Below are positions 7,213 to 14,110 of a stretch of DNA of 14,110 nt, one piece after another. Location: the NCBI GenBank assembly GCA_030433055.1, contig JAUILJ010000096.1:1-14110 (forward strand). Reading direction: 5' to 3'. The notes under the pieces are model-generated. The model had not been told where the DNA came from. It saw nothing but the letters and a program-made list of their open reading frames with translations, and made no database searches. Position numbers and translations under genes: made by a program. Source of the stretch: Polyangia bacterium (GTDB taxonomy: Bacteria > Myxococcota_A > Polyangia > Polyangiales > Polyangiaceae). The stretch's first letter is position 1, and each line of letters opens with the position of its first letter.

Positions 7213-8295
7213 TCAATCTGTGCGGGTGCGGAGGCTCATGTCGAGCCAGTTCTTGACGCTGCCACCGTCGCCGATGGCCTGCTGAAAGCCTCGGCAGGCG
7301 GTCCAACATTGCTGGCACTCGGCGATCTCTGCCTGCTCGGCCAGCAGGCGCTGGTGCAACGTCGAGAGGCTGTGTCTTCGGATGCTGCCTACCGGCTTGC
7401 CGATGCGTTCGATGCAGGAAGACACGTTGCCTAGGTGGTCGATGTTGAAGCTCTGTGCTCCGGCGCGACAGGTGGGAAGGCGCGAGGCGAAGGCCTTGGG
7501 GAGTGAGCCGTCGTGATCTCGCACCGACTCCAGCTCGAGGAAGGCCTGCATCACATCGAAGTACTCGCGAAAGAAGCGCACGTGGGGATAGCGCTTCCAG
7601 AGTGAGGCGAGGCTGCTGGCGGCCTCTGGTGGGGGGAGGCGATCTTCCGCGGAGCTCACGCGCCGCGTGCCCATGGTGCTGAGCAGCGTGAGTTGCTGGC
7701 CCACGCCGCGCCGCCTCGTCTGCTCGAACAGCTCGGCCAGGCTTTGCCAGTTGCTGTCGAGAATGACGGTCATCACGTTGACTTGCTTGCCGCCGCGCGG
7801 CGCCGCGGCCTTCAGCATGTCCACGGCGGCCCAGGCCCGACCCGTGGTGCCTGCGATGCGGCGCTTGGCGTCGTGACGCGCTTCATCGGGGTAGTCGATG
7901 GAGACGCTGGCGTGGGTGAGCCCAGCGGCGAAGAGCGCCTCCGCCTTCTCGGGGGTCATGTGCCAGCCGCTGGTGAACAGCGCGGTGATGTGCCGGCGGC
8001 TCAATACCCGCACGACTTCGACAATATCCTTGCGGATCAGCGGCTCACCGCCTTCGATCGACACGAGAAAGCAGCCCATGCGGTCGAGCTGCACGGCAAT
8101 GGACTCGAACTCCGCGAGGCTGAGTTCGTGCTCCGCCGGGTCCGCAGCGTTGCCCCGGGCCGGGTTGGGCCAGAAGTCGCAGAAGCTGCACTTCATGTTG
8201 CAACGGTTCGTGACTTGAATCAGGCAATTGAATGGCTTCTTGCGCGCGACGCCCGCTGCGAACCGCAAGTCCTTCTTCAGTACGTCGAGTTTCAT
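7213..8295 (-). CDS. Radical SAM protein with SPASM/twitch-like C-terminal cysteines
   Basis: A 360-residue radical SAM enzyme that would cleave S-adenosylmethionine at a 4Fe-4S cluster to start radical chemistry. The cluster motif is CNMKCSFC (Cys32, Cys36, Cys39), followed by DFWPNP. The SAM-binding GGEP is at 82-85. A second cysteine set at the C-terminus (Cys276 in TCRAGAQ, Cys294 in SSCIER, then CQQCWTAC with Cys327, Cys330, Cys334) looks like a SPASM or twitch auxiliary-cluster domain, as found in PqqE-type and related enzymes. AGGAA lies before the ATG. It follows the aminotransferase by 31 bases and precedes the dehydratase by 7. No small precursor peptide is nearby, so a non-peptide substrate such as an ACP-bound chain or lipid headgroup is more likely. 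The exact reaction is unknown. Confidence 0.9.
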   Translation of the reverse strand: MKLDVLKKDLRFAAGVARKKPFNCLIQVTNRCNMKCSFCDFWPNPARGNAADPAEHELSLAEFESIAVQLDRMGCFLVSIEGGEPLIRKDIVEVVRVLSRRHITALFTSGWHMTPEKAEALFAAGLTHASVSIDYPDEARHDAKRRIAGTTGRAWAAVDMLKAAAPRGGKQVNVMTVILDSNWQSLAELFEQTRRRGVGQQLTLLSTMGTRRVSSAEDRLPPPEAASSLASLWKRYPHVRFFREYFDVMQAFLELESVRDHDGSLPKAFASRLPTCRAGAQSFNIDHLGNVSSCIERIGKPVGSIRRHSLSTLHQRLLAEQAEIAECQQCWTACRGFQQAIGDGGSVKNWLDMSLRTRTD

Positions 8296-8326
8296 TTCGG
8301 TATTCCTGCGCTACAGACCCTGGTGC

Positions 8327-9721
8327 CTAGCGGAAGAGCCAGCCGCTCTTCTTCTGGTCTCCGAGCCGCTTGGTTACGTCCAGTACGAGGGGAGTGAGAT
8401 CCCGATACTCGTCCAAGATGTCGCCGATGGCGTCCACCAGGGTGTCGATCTCCGCGGCGCTGACGGTCAGCGGCGGAGTGAGCTTCAAGACATCCCATTG
8501 CTGCGACGCGGGCTGCGTCAGCAGCCCACGTTCCAAGAGCCGCACGCTCAGCCACTGGCCGAGCACTTGACGCGAGAGCAGCTTCACCAGGCGCGGCGCG
8601 AGGCGCTGCACCCAGTTGCTGCCAGTCGGCCCCAGCTCGAGGCCCACGAGCAAGCCTTGCCCGCGAACCGCCCGCACCAGCGGGTGCCCGGACAGCCGCG
8701 CTTCGAGGCCCGCTTGCAGCTGTTCGCCGCGCGTCCGCGCACGCTCCCCCAGCTCCCATGCGTCGATCAGGCGTAACGTCTCCAGAGCTACGCGGCACCC
8801 CAAGGCGTTACCGCTGAGCGTCGACCCGTGCAGATCGAACTTGAAGACGCTACCATACGCCTTCTTTTGAATTTCCATGCGGGTAAGTGTGGCGGAGATT
8901 GGGATCAGCGAGCCACCGAGGCTCTTGCCGAGGATCACCACGTCTGGGTCCAGATCGCTCTCGTGCTGGTAGCTGCACAAGCGCCCGGTACGCGCGAGCC
9001 CTGTCTGCACCTCATCCAGCATGAAGAGCGCGCCATACTTCCGACACAGCGCCTGCACGCCTGCTAGGTAGGCCCCGGGGGGCATGAGCACGCCCGCCTC
9101 GCCTTGGATTGGCTCGAGCAACACACCTGCGACCTTGCGCTTCTTCAGCACCGCCTTGAGCGCTTCGAGATCCCCGAACGGTACCTCATGGCAGTCGGGA
9201 ACCAGTGGTCGGAAAGGCTTCTGCCAGCGGGAGAAGCCCATCACACTCAGGTTGCCAAGACCGGTGCCATGAAAGCCACCGCGGGCGTAGACGATGCCGG
9301 GGCGCTTGGTGGCGGCCCGCGCGAGCTTCATCGCGGCCTCCACGGCCTCGCCGCCACTGCAGGAGAACAGCGCCACCGGCAGCTTCGGGAAGCGCTCGGC
9401 CAACGCGGCGCCCAGCTCGCCCGCCCAGACCTGCGGCCCGACGTGCATGATGTTCGGGTGCTTGTCGTCGAGCGCGCGGGTGAGCGAGGTCGCCAGTTCC
9501 GTGGGGTTATGTCCAAGATTGACCGCGCCGAAGCCCGCCAGGAAGTCCAGGTACTCGCGGCCTTGATCGTCCCATAGCTTCATGCCCTCGGCGCGCACGA
9601 AGACGCGACCGAACCCGAACGTCCCCAGGAGCTGGATGAATGCCGGGTTGACGTGATCCATGTAGCGTTGGACCGCGGTCGGGTGCTCCGCTCTGGCTGA
9701 CGGAGGAATGCTCTGTGTCAT
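8327..9721 (-). CDS. Class III PLP-dependent aminotransferase
   Basis: A 464-residue fold-type I aminotransferase of the acetylornithine/ornithine/4-aminobutyrate group. It has the phosphate-cup motif CSGGEAVEAA (121-130), the aromatic-stacking GGFHGTG (148-154), Asp236 in LDEVQTG and the Schiff-base Lys266 in ILGKSLGG. These enzymes move an amino group between an amino acid and an aldehyde or ketone, often at a terminal carbon. The ATG is preceded by AGGGGGG and overlaps the membrane-protein stop by 4 bases. In an acyl-ACP cluster it could aminate a fatty aldehyde or a keto chain, or supply an amino starter or headgroup; this is inference. A homologue fused to or paired with a thioester reductase was looked for and not found in the window. 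Confidence 0.93.
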   Translation of the reverse strand: MTQSIPPSARAEHPTAVQRYMDHVNPAFIQLLGTFGFGRVFVRAEGMKLWDDQGREYLDFLAGFGAVNLGHNPTELATSLTRALDDKHPNIMHVGPQVWAGELGAALAERFPKLPVALFSCSGGEAVEAAMKLARAATKRPGIVYARGGFHGTGLGNLSVMGFSRWQKPFRPLVPDCHEVPFGDLEALKAVLKKRKVAGVLLEPIQGEAGVLMPPGAYLAGVQALCRKYGALFMLDEVQTGLARTGRLCSYQHESDLDPDVVILGKSLGGSLIPISATLTRMEIQKKAYGSVFKFDLHGSTLSGNALGCRVALETLRLIDAWELGERARTRGEQLQAGLEARLSGHPLVRAVRGQGLLVGLELGPTGSNWVQRLAPRLVKLLSRQVLGQWLSVRLLERGLLTQPASQQWDVLKLTPPLTVSAAEIDTLVDAIGDILDEYRDLTPLVLDVTKRLGDQKKSGWLFR

Positions 9722-10281
9722 ACTTGGACCCCCCTAGCGACCGCCTTTGCGGGCGCCATCAGGCGCAGCGCGAGCCGCTCCAAAACGTAGTAAGACGAGC
9801 TCGCCAACACAGCGAGCCCGACCAAATACAGACCGTGGCTGGGGAACAGGTGCTCCCAGCCGGGCCACACCGCGAACACTAGGTTCACGTTGAAGCTCGC
9901 CGGGGTGAGCAGCCGCGCCAGCCCCATTACGCCGATGTGTCCCAGTACCGCGCCGAGCCAGCTGCCCGGAGGCCAACCAAGTTGCCGCATGGCAAAGATG
10001 CCGACTGCCAGCCCGCCGAGGTGCGTCGTCAGTGATGCCAGCATCCAGCTGCCGCCACCGAGTAGATCCAGCAGCCACATGGGCGTGCCGAACGCGAGCC
10101 AGCAGATGCTCACCGCGACCAAGCTACCGCGCCCCAGCGAGCAACCGAGCGCGAGCACCAGCGGTGCCACGTTGCAGATCCACAGCAGATCCGCGCCCTC
10201 GCCGCGCACGATGTGGGAGTACGCGCCGTAGCCATAGATGGCTGCTGCAAGGAGCGCCGGAACCCACAGCGCGCGCCTCAC
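9718..10281 (-). CDS. Small polytopic membrane protein of unknown function
   Basis: A 187-residue, very hydrophobic protein. I count about six membrane segments, near residues 4-21, 30-49, 53-72, 78-98, 106-125 and 149-168, with a short loop carrying VWPGWEHLFPSHG (138-150). The C-terminal tail is basic (RLALRLMAPAKAVAR). No signal peptidase site, transporter signature or enzyme motif is recognised. The histidines in SHIV, TTHLGG, GHIG, WEHLF and PSHG could be functional but prove nothing. The start is GTG at 10281, one base after the upstream SDR stop, with GGAGG eight bases before it. It overlaps the aminotransferase gene by ATGA. Its fixed place within the operon suggests a role in membrane anchoring, lipid transfer or a membrane-bound step. 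Confidence 0.8.
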   Translation of the reverse strand: MRRALWVPALLAAAIYGYGAYSHIVRGEGADLLWICNVAPLVLALGCSLGRGSLVAVSICWLAFGTPMWLLDLLGGGSWMLASLTTHLGGLAVGIFAMRQLGWPPGSWLGAVLGHIGVMGLARLLTPASFNVNLVFAVWPGWEHLFPSHGLYLVGLAVLASSSYYVLERLALRLMAPAKAVARGVQV

Positions 10282-10282
10282 C

Positions 10283-11005
10283 TCACAGGCCTCCGTCGAC
10301 CATCAGGGTCTGCCCGGTGATGTACGTGTTGTGCAGGCCCATCCAGGCTACGAGGTTCGCCGCCTCCTCGAGCTTGCCGAGCCGCTTGAGCCCACAGTGC
10401 TTGAGGTACTCGGCGCGCAGATCATCCGGCAGGGTGTGTGAGGCACCGCTCTCGAGCACCCCCGGCGCGACGACGTTCACGCATACTCCGCTCGGCCCCA
10501 GGGCCTTGCACAGGCTGAGCGCGAGGCCCTTGAGCGCCGCCTTACTCACCGCGTAGGGAGGCGGCGAGGGCACTGGTTTGATGCCGTCTACCGACCCCAA
10601 GAGCACGATGTTTCCCCCGGCTTTGCTCAAGCTTGGTGCGAGCGCCTGACACGCGAAGAAGGCGCTGCCCACGTTGATTGCCATCAGCGCCTCGAAGCCC
10701 TCGACGCTGGCGTCTTCCAAGCGGTCGAACACTGGAGGCTCCAGCGTGGAGCCGATGGTTGCCGCATGGATTAAGCAGTCGACGCCGCCGAGGCGCGCTG
10801 CTTGCTCGCTGAGCGCTGGGCCAACGCTAGCCAGGTCCCTGAGATCGAGCCGCAGAGCATCGCAGCCGAGCTCACTCTGGAGCGCTTTCGCCACCTTCTC
10901 GCCCTTGAAATACGTGAACGAGACGCGCGCGTCTGCTGCGTGGAGTGTGCGGCAGATCACCTGCCCCAGCTTGCCAGAGCCGCCGACCACGAGTGCGCGC
11001 TTCAT
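10283..11005 (-). CDS. SDR-family oxidoreductase, FabG-like (second SDR of the cluster)
   Basis: A 240-residue short-chain dehydrogenase with a slightly short N-terminus. It has VGGSGKLG (7-14) for NAD(P) binding, an AAT at the NNAG position (81-83), Ser138 in LLGSVDG, and Tyr151 and Lys155 in YAVSK. The C-terminus reads TYITGQTLMVDGGL, typical of FabG-type proteins. I chose the ATG at 11005 because it overlaps the upstream SDR stop (ATGA); the much longer open frame upstream only runs antiparallel in phase through that gene. Its C-terminal third (LPDDLRAEYLKHCGLKRLGK) aligns well with the same region of the neighbouring SDR, so the two are probably an old tandem duplication. It probably reduces a beta-keto or other carbonyl on the pathway intermediate, with specificity different from its neighbour. 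Confidence 0.9.
   Translation of the reverse strand: MKRALVVGGSGKLGQVICRTLHAADARVSFTYFKGEKVAKALQSELGCDALRLDLRDLASVGPALSEQAARLGGVDCLIHAATIGSTLEPPVFDRLEDASVEGFEALMAINVGSAFFACQALAPSLSKAGGNIVLLGSVDGIKPVPSPPPYAVSKAALKGLALSLCKALGPSGVCVNVVAPGVLESGASHTLPDDLRAEYLKHCGLKRLGKLEEAANLVAWMGLHNTYITGQTLMVDGGL
10290..10294 (-). promoter_or_regulatory. Ribosome binding site GGAGG that fixes the GTG start of the membrane protein
   Basis: GGAGG on the minus strand lies eight bases before GTG at 10281, inside the final codons of the second SDR. It supports GTG rather than a later start that would cut into the first membrane segment. Confidence 0.7.
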
Positions 11006-11742
11006 ACTCCACCGTCCGCGACCAGCGTCGCGCCGGTCATGTAGGAGTTGAGATCGCTCACCAGGAAGGCGCACGCCTCCGCGATCTCCCGAAACGTGCC
11101 CACGCGGCCCAGGGCACAATGGTGCAAGTAGTCCTTGAGGCGATGCTCCGGGAGATTCCGACCCACGCCGTCTTCGAGCAGCCCGGGGGCCATGCACAGC
11201 ACGCGGATCTGGTGCCGCGCGAGCTCCTTGGCGAGCGCCTCGGTGAGACCGACGATCGCCGCCTTGCTGGCGCAGTAGTGGATCGGAGCTTCGATCATGC
11301 GCACCCCGGCGAGCGAGCCCATGTTGAGGATCACGCCGGCCTTCCGGCGCATCATGCTGCGGACGACGGCGCGGGTGGTCAGGTAGGTACCCTTGACGTT
11401 GGTGTCCATCACCCGATCGAAGTCTTCCTCTTCGAGTAAGGCCAGCGGCAGGTTCTGGGAGATCCCCGCGTTGTTCACCAAGACGTCCAGAGGGCCGTGG
11501 CGCTCTTCCAGGTCGCGCACCATTTTTTGAGTGCCGTCGGTGTCGAGCACGGAGCACTGGTAGCCATGAAACGCAGCGCCTTGCGCCTCGAGCTCGGCCT
11601 CTAACTTCCGTGCGGCATCGATATTCCGATTGTAGCTGAAACCAACGCGCGCACCGTGCTCTGCGAAACGCAGGCACAGCTCTCGACCGAGGCCGCGGGA
11701 GCCACCGGTGATCAACACGTTCTTGCCGGTGAGCAGCTTCAA
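11002..11742 (-). CDS. SDR-family 3-oxoacyl-ACP reductase-like protein (first SDR of the cluster; TTG start)
   Basis: A 246-residue classical SDR, close in form to FabG. It has ITGGSRGLGREL (11-22), NNAG (90-93), Asn115, Ser143 in NMGSLAG, and Tyr156 and Lys160 in YCASK, with APGLLEDGVG after the catalytic site and SYMTGATLVADGGV at the end. All catalytic residues are present. The start is TTG at 11742: it overlaps the upstream radical SAM stop as TTGA and has GGAGG seven bases before it, while the next in-frame ATG would remove the nucleotide-binding domain. The neighbouring downstream SDR shares its unusual C-terminal region. Expected role: NADPH-dependent reduction of an acyl-ACP or lipid ketone. 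Confidence 0.92.
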   Translation of the reverse strand: MKLLTGKNVLITGGSRGLGRELCLRFAEHGARVGFSYNRNIDAARKLEAELEAQGAAFHGYQCSVLDTDGTQKMVRDLEERHGPLDVLVNNAGISQNLPLALLEEEDFDRVMDTNVKGTYLTTRAVVRSMMRRKAGVILNMGSLAGVRMIEAPIHYCASKAAIVGLTEALAKELARHQIRVLCMAPGLLEDGVGRNLPEHRLKDYLHHCALGRVGTFREIAEACAFLVSDLNSYMTGATLVADGGV

Positions 11743-13280
11743 GTGGGTTCCTCCGCTTCGGACTTCGCCCCCCAGATCTGAGCCTTCCCGACCGGCCCGG
11801 CGAACCGCTCGTCCTTCTGGCGGTAGAGGTTGTTGTACGCGCAGCCAGGCATCAGGCGCCCGTCAGGCAGCGCGTAGTGAGTGCAGCACTTCTTGATGCG
11901 ATCCACTTCGAAGGTGTGCACGTCCATGAAGGCGTGAATGAACACCGTCTTGACCAAGCCCTCGCCGATGCGCAGCCGCTCCTCCAGCTCCAGCGCGCGC
12001 TCCTCGGGGTACATCAGGAAGATGGCTCGCTTCAGGCAGCCCATGATGCGGTCGCAGTCCGGCACCTGACCGGAGCTGGTCCACATCTGATCGATGGCGT
12101 CGCGCAGCGCGCCTTCGAACTGCTCATCTGGACGAATGGTGCCTCGATTGGAAATGAGCTCCAGGTACTTCTCGAGCTCGAGGAAGCGTGGAAAGGGCAC
12201 GAACTCGTCTTCCACCTTCAGCAGGTAGGTCAACGCAAAACAGCTGGGGTGAGAGCAGGGCAGTGGGAGAAAGTCGCTCTTCTTGAGCTTGCCTCCGGTC
12301 TGCGCTTCCGCCAGGTTCACCACGTCCGGGATGGTGATGACGTCCATCGGGTTGTGAGGCGCGAAGTGTGCGCCACCATAGCCTGTGTAGGCGGCGGGTT
12401 GGAACGTCAGCGATAGGATGAAGTCCCTCGAGTACAGCAGCTCGATGGCTTCCCCGATGCGGTCGTCGTTCACGCCGCGTGCCAGGGTGGAGACGATGGT
12501 CGTGCGCACGCCGGCCCGCTCGAGGTTCGCAAGAGCCTTCTCCTTGGCTGCCTTCTGATCTCCTCCGCCGCGCAGGGTGCGGAGCGCTGGGTTACTCAGC
12601 GCGTCCAGCTGCAAGCTGATGTAGATGCCCTTCTCCGCCATCGCCTCGCAGAACGAGTAGTCCGTCGCGCAACGCAGACCGTTGGTCGAAATCGATACTC
12701 GGCTTATTTCCTTACGGGAACGAGCCATGTCGCAGAATGCGAGGAAGTCCGGGTGAAGCGTCGGCTCGCCACCGCTCAGGTTGATGGTCTCGATGCTGCC
12801 TTCGCGCTCGATGATGCCGTCGAGGATCCGACCGAACTCCTCGCGGGTCATGTTGTAGTTGTTCTTGTTCTGAACGATGCAGATCGGACACTCGAGGTTG
12901 CAGTGGTTGGTGATCTCGATGATGGGCAAGCACGAGTGCTGCTCGTGATCGGGGCACAGGCCGCAGTCGTCGGGGCAACCCTTCTCGACCTCGGTCGAGT
13001 ATTTGAGGGGGTGGGAGCCCTCCTTCACGTAGGTCAGGGACTGCAGGAACCAATCGACGTCACCGGAGATCAAGGCCTCGCTTTGTCCGTGGGTCGGACA
13101 CTGCTTGCGCAAGTACACCTTGCCCTCGCGGATGATACGGGCGCCGTCCACGGGTCGTTCGCACTGCGGGCACAGGCCCTTCGAGTATGAGTGGAAGATC
13201 TCCTGTGCGCCGTGGCCGCCGGCGGCGTCTCGAGTGAAATTGAAGCGCGTCTCCGCTATGGGCAGATTGAGTCGAGTCAT
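11739..13280 (-). CDS. Tetraether-lipid-synthase-like radical SAM protein (Tes/MJ0619-type family)
   Basis: A complete 513-residue radical SAM protein. The N-terminus has a small zinc/rubredoxin-like set, CPQC (37-40) and CPTHG (61-65). Next comes GCPDDCGLCPDH (101-112), then the SAM-cluster motif CNLECPIC (Cys127, Cys131, Cys134), with SGGEP at 169-173 and STNG at 198-201. The C-terminal half has PCSHPSCFALTYLL (341-354), KKCCTH (Cys465, Cys466) and MPGCAYNN (Cys480), probably ligands for further clusters. The order CPxC, CPxHG, GCPxxCGLCPxH, CNxxCPxC and PCxHPxC is, from memory, the layout of Tes (MJ0619-like), which joins two lipid alkyl chains through a carbon-carbon bond; bacterial relatives are linked to membrane-spanning lipids. 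GAGAGG precedes the ATG. The substrate here is unknown; the adjacent acyl-ACP genes suggest a fatty chain. Confidence 0.85.
   Translation of the reverse strand: MTRLNLPIAETRFNFTRDAAGGHGAQEIFHSYSKGLCPQCERPVDGARIIREGKVYLRKQCPTHGQSEALISGDVDWFLQSLTYVKEGSHPLKYSTEVEKGCPDDCGLCPDHEQHSCLPIIEITNHCNLECPICIVQNKNNYNMTREEFGRILDGIIEREGSIETINLSGGEPTLHPDFLAFCDMARSRKEISRVSISTNGLRCATDYSFCEAMAEKGIYISLQLDALSNPALRTLRGGGDQKAAKEKALANLERAGVRTTIVSTLARGVNDDRIGEAIELLYSRDFILSLTFQPAAYTGYGGAHFAPHNPMDVITIPDVVNLAEAQTGGKLKKSDFLPLPCSHPSCFALTYLLKVEDEFVPFPRFLELEKYLELISNRGTIRPDEQFEGALRDAIDQMWTSSGQVPDCDRIMGCLKRAIFLMYPEERALELEERLRIGEGLVKTVFIHAFMDVHTFEVDRIKKCCTHYALPDGRLMPGCAYNNLYRQKDERFAGPVGKAQIWGAKSEAEEPT
11750..11754 (-). promoter_or_regulatory. 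Ribosome binding site GGAGG that fixes the TTG start of the first SDR
   Basis: GGAGG on the minus strand ends seven bases before TTG at 11742, inside the last codons of the tetraether-synthase-like gene. Together with the TTGA overlap it decides in favour of the non-ATG start. Confidence 0.75.
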
Positions 13281-13305
13281 GTTCGCCTCTCGTTTGGCAG
13301 CGGGG

Positions 13306-14110
13306 TCAGCCGCGGGTGATCAGGGGAAGCGCGCGTTTACCGTCGCGCAGCTGGGGGTGGACCTCAGCCACCGCGGCGTCCATGCGCTGAATCATCGCGG
13401 GATCCGCGAAGCGCCGATCACGTTCCCGATACAGCACGTTGTATGAGCAGGTCGGGATGTTGCTTCCGTCGGTTTCGGGGACCCCGATGCTGCACTTCAT
13501 CACTCGCGCGACGTCGAAGCTCTCTTCGTCCATATGGGAGTGAATGTAGATGGCCTTGGTCGCGCGCTCGGCGATCTTCTGACGCTCCTCGAGGGGCAGT
13601 ATCTTGCCGGGGGGAAACATCTCGAGGAGCAAGCGCTTGAGCGTCTTGAGCACCCGTTCGCTCTCATCCAGTCGATCGGGGTCGGCCCAGAGCTCGTCCA
13701 TGGCGCAGCGCAACACCTCCTCCACCTTCTCTCGAGGTTGGATGTACAGCGAGTCGCCGAGTAGGTCGAACAGCACTTCACGACCGAAGAGCTGAGCGTA
13801 GGTGACGAAGCGCGCCGCGTCCGCTGCCTGCTCAGGCTCTGGATCGAGCATGAGCAAGTAGCAAATGGAATAGCAGTGAGGGTGCGCCAGTGGGCTCGGG
13901 ACGAAATCTCGGGCGGTGATGCGTCCCCCAGTGTGGGTCGCGAGGATGCGATGCAAATCCGGCGTCGTGATCCGGGCAGTGCGATCGAAGCCGACACCGC
14001 CCTGGCCGGTGAAGGTCAGGGTGTGCATCTCGAGGGAGCAGATGTTGCGGCGCTTCAGCACCTCTTCGAACAGCTGCGGCACGTCGCGATCGTTCAAGCC
14101 AGCGGCTACT
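13306..14110 (-). CDS. Second Tes-like radical SAM protein, C-terminal part only (5' end cut by window edge)
   Basis: The frame is open to the right edge (Val-Ala-Ala-Gly before the first possible start), so the gene begins outside the window and the TTG at 14097 is not its start. About 267 residues are visible. They align with residues from about 267 onward of the downstream complete paralogue: AGLNDRD with RGVNDDR, PLAHPHCYSICYLL with PCSHPSCFALTYLL, FIHAFMD with YIHSHMD, and IPTCSYNVLYRERDRRFADP with MPGCAYNNLYRQKDERFAGP. Three cysteines of the paralogue's C-terminal half are kept (in HPHC, MKC and PTC), while the one before HP is leucine. The radical SAM core is inferred to lie beyond the edge. 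It precedes the paralogue by 25 bases. Confidence 0.85.
   Translation of the reverse strand, partial: VAAGLNDRDVPQLFEEVLKRRNICSLEMHTLTFTGQGGVGFDRTARITTPDLHRILATHTGGRITARDFVPSPLAHPHCYSICYLLMLDPEPEQAADAARFVTYAQLFGREVLFDLLGDSLYIQPREKVEEVLRCAMDELWADPDRLDESERVLKTLKRLLLEMFPPGKILPLEERQKIAERATKAIYIHSHMDEESFDVARVMKCSIGVPETDGSNIPTCSYNVLYRERDRRFADPAMIQRMDAAVAEVHPQLRDGKRALPLITRG

Noticed and set aside
11006..11677. N-terminal extension of the second SDR to give a 464-residue protein
   Set aside because: The extra part is an Arg/Gly-rich out-of-frame reading of the first SDR gene; the ATG at 11005 with the 4-base overlap gives a normal SDR.
1..14110. CRISPR arrays, insertion sequences, transposase genes, rRNA and phage genes
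   Set aside because: I saw no regularly spaced direct repeats, no terminal inverted repeats around a transposase and no such coding sequences.

Overview
The window is GC-rich and tightly packed. Every gene I can support lies on the minus strand, so transcription runs from right to left. The base composition, dense overlaps and gene families suggest a high-GC Gram-negative bacterium. A myxobacterial (Myxococcota/Polyangiales-like) origin is my best guess, but no marker gene fixes the taxon.

Region A (14110 down to 2768) looks like one long operon of 13 genes. In transcription order they are: a 5'-truncated tetraether-synthase-like radical SAM protein; a complete paralogue of it with three N-terminal cysteine groups; two related FabG-type reductases (SDRs); a small polytopic membrane protein; a class III PLP aminotransferase; a radical SAM protein with a SPASM/twitch-like cysteine tail; a FabZ-type dehydratase; a short ketosynthase-like protein without catalytic residues; a full FabF-type ketosynthase; a third FabG-type SDR; a nitroreductase-family flavoprotein; and an acyl carrier protein with an unusual C-terminal extension. 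Most junctions overlap by 4 to 8 bases or are separated by fewer than about 32 bases, which indicates coordinated, translationally coupled expression.

Region B (2767 to 2488) is the only sizeable intergenic stretch. It holds an 11-bp perfect inverted repeat flanked by T/A runs, an adjacent AT-rich dyad and some GC-rich palindromes. It probably ends the large operon and controls the next one.

Region C (2487 to 1) is a second transcription unit. It encodes a YbhG-like membrane fusion protein and a YbhF-like double-NBD ABC ATPase that runs off the left edge. The permease genes would be expected beyond the edge.

Taken together, region A encodes a dedicated acyl-ACP assembly line (ACP, KS plus KS-like partner, ketoreductases, dehydratase, but no recognisable enoyl reductase, malonyl transferase or thioesterase). 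It is combined with three radical SAM enzymes and an aminotransferase. Two of the radical SAM proteins belong to the family that couples unactivated lipid chains carbon to carbon. My inference is that the locus makes an unusual lipid or lipid-like metabolite: coupled, cyclised or membrane-spanning chains, possibly with an amine. The combination recalls the radical SAM plus FAS-II loci proposed for anammox ladderane lipids and the bacterial membrane-spanning lipid synthases, but I cannot tell from this sequence whether it is orthologous to either.
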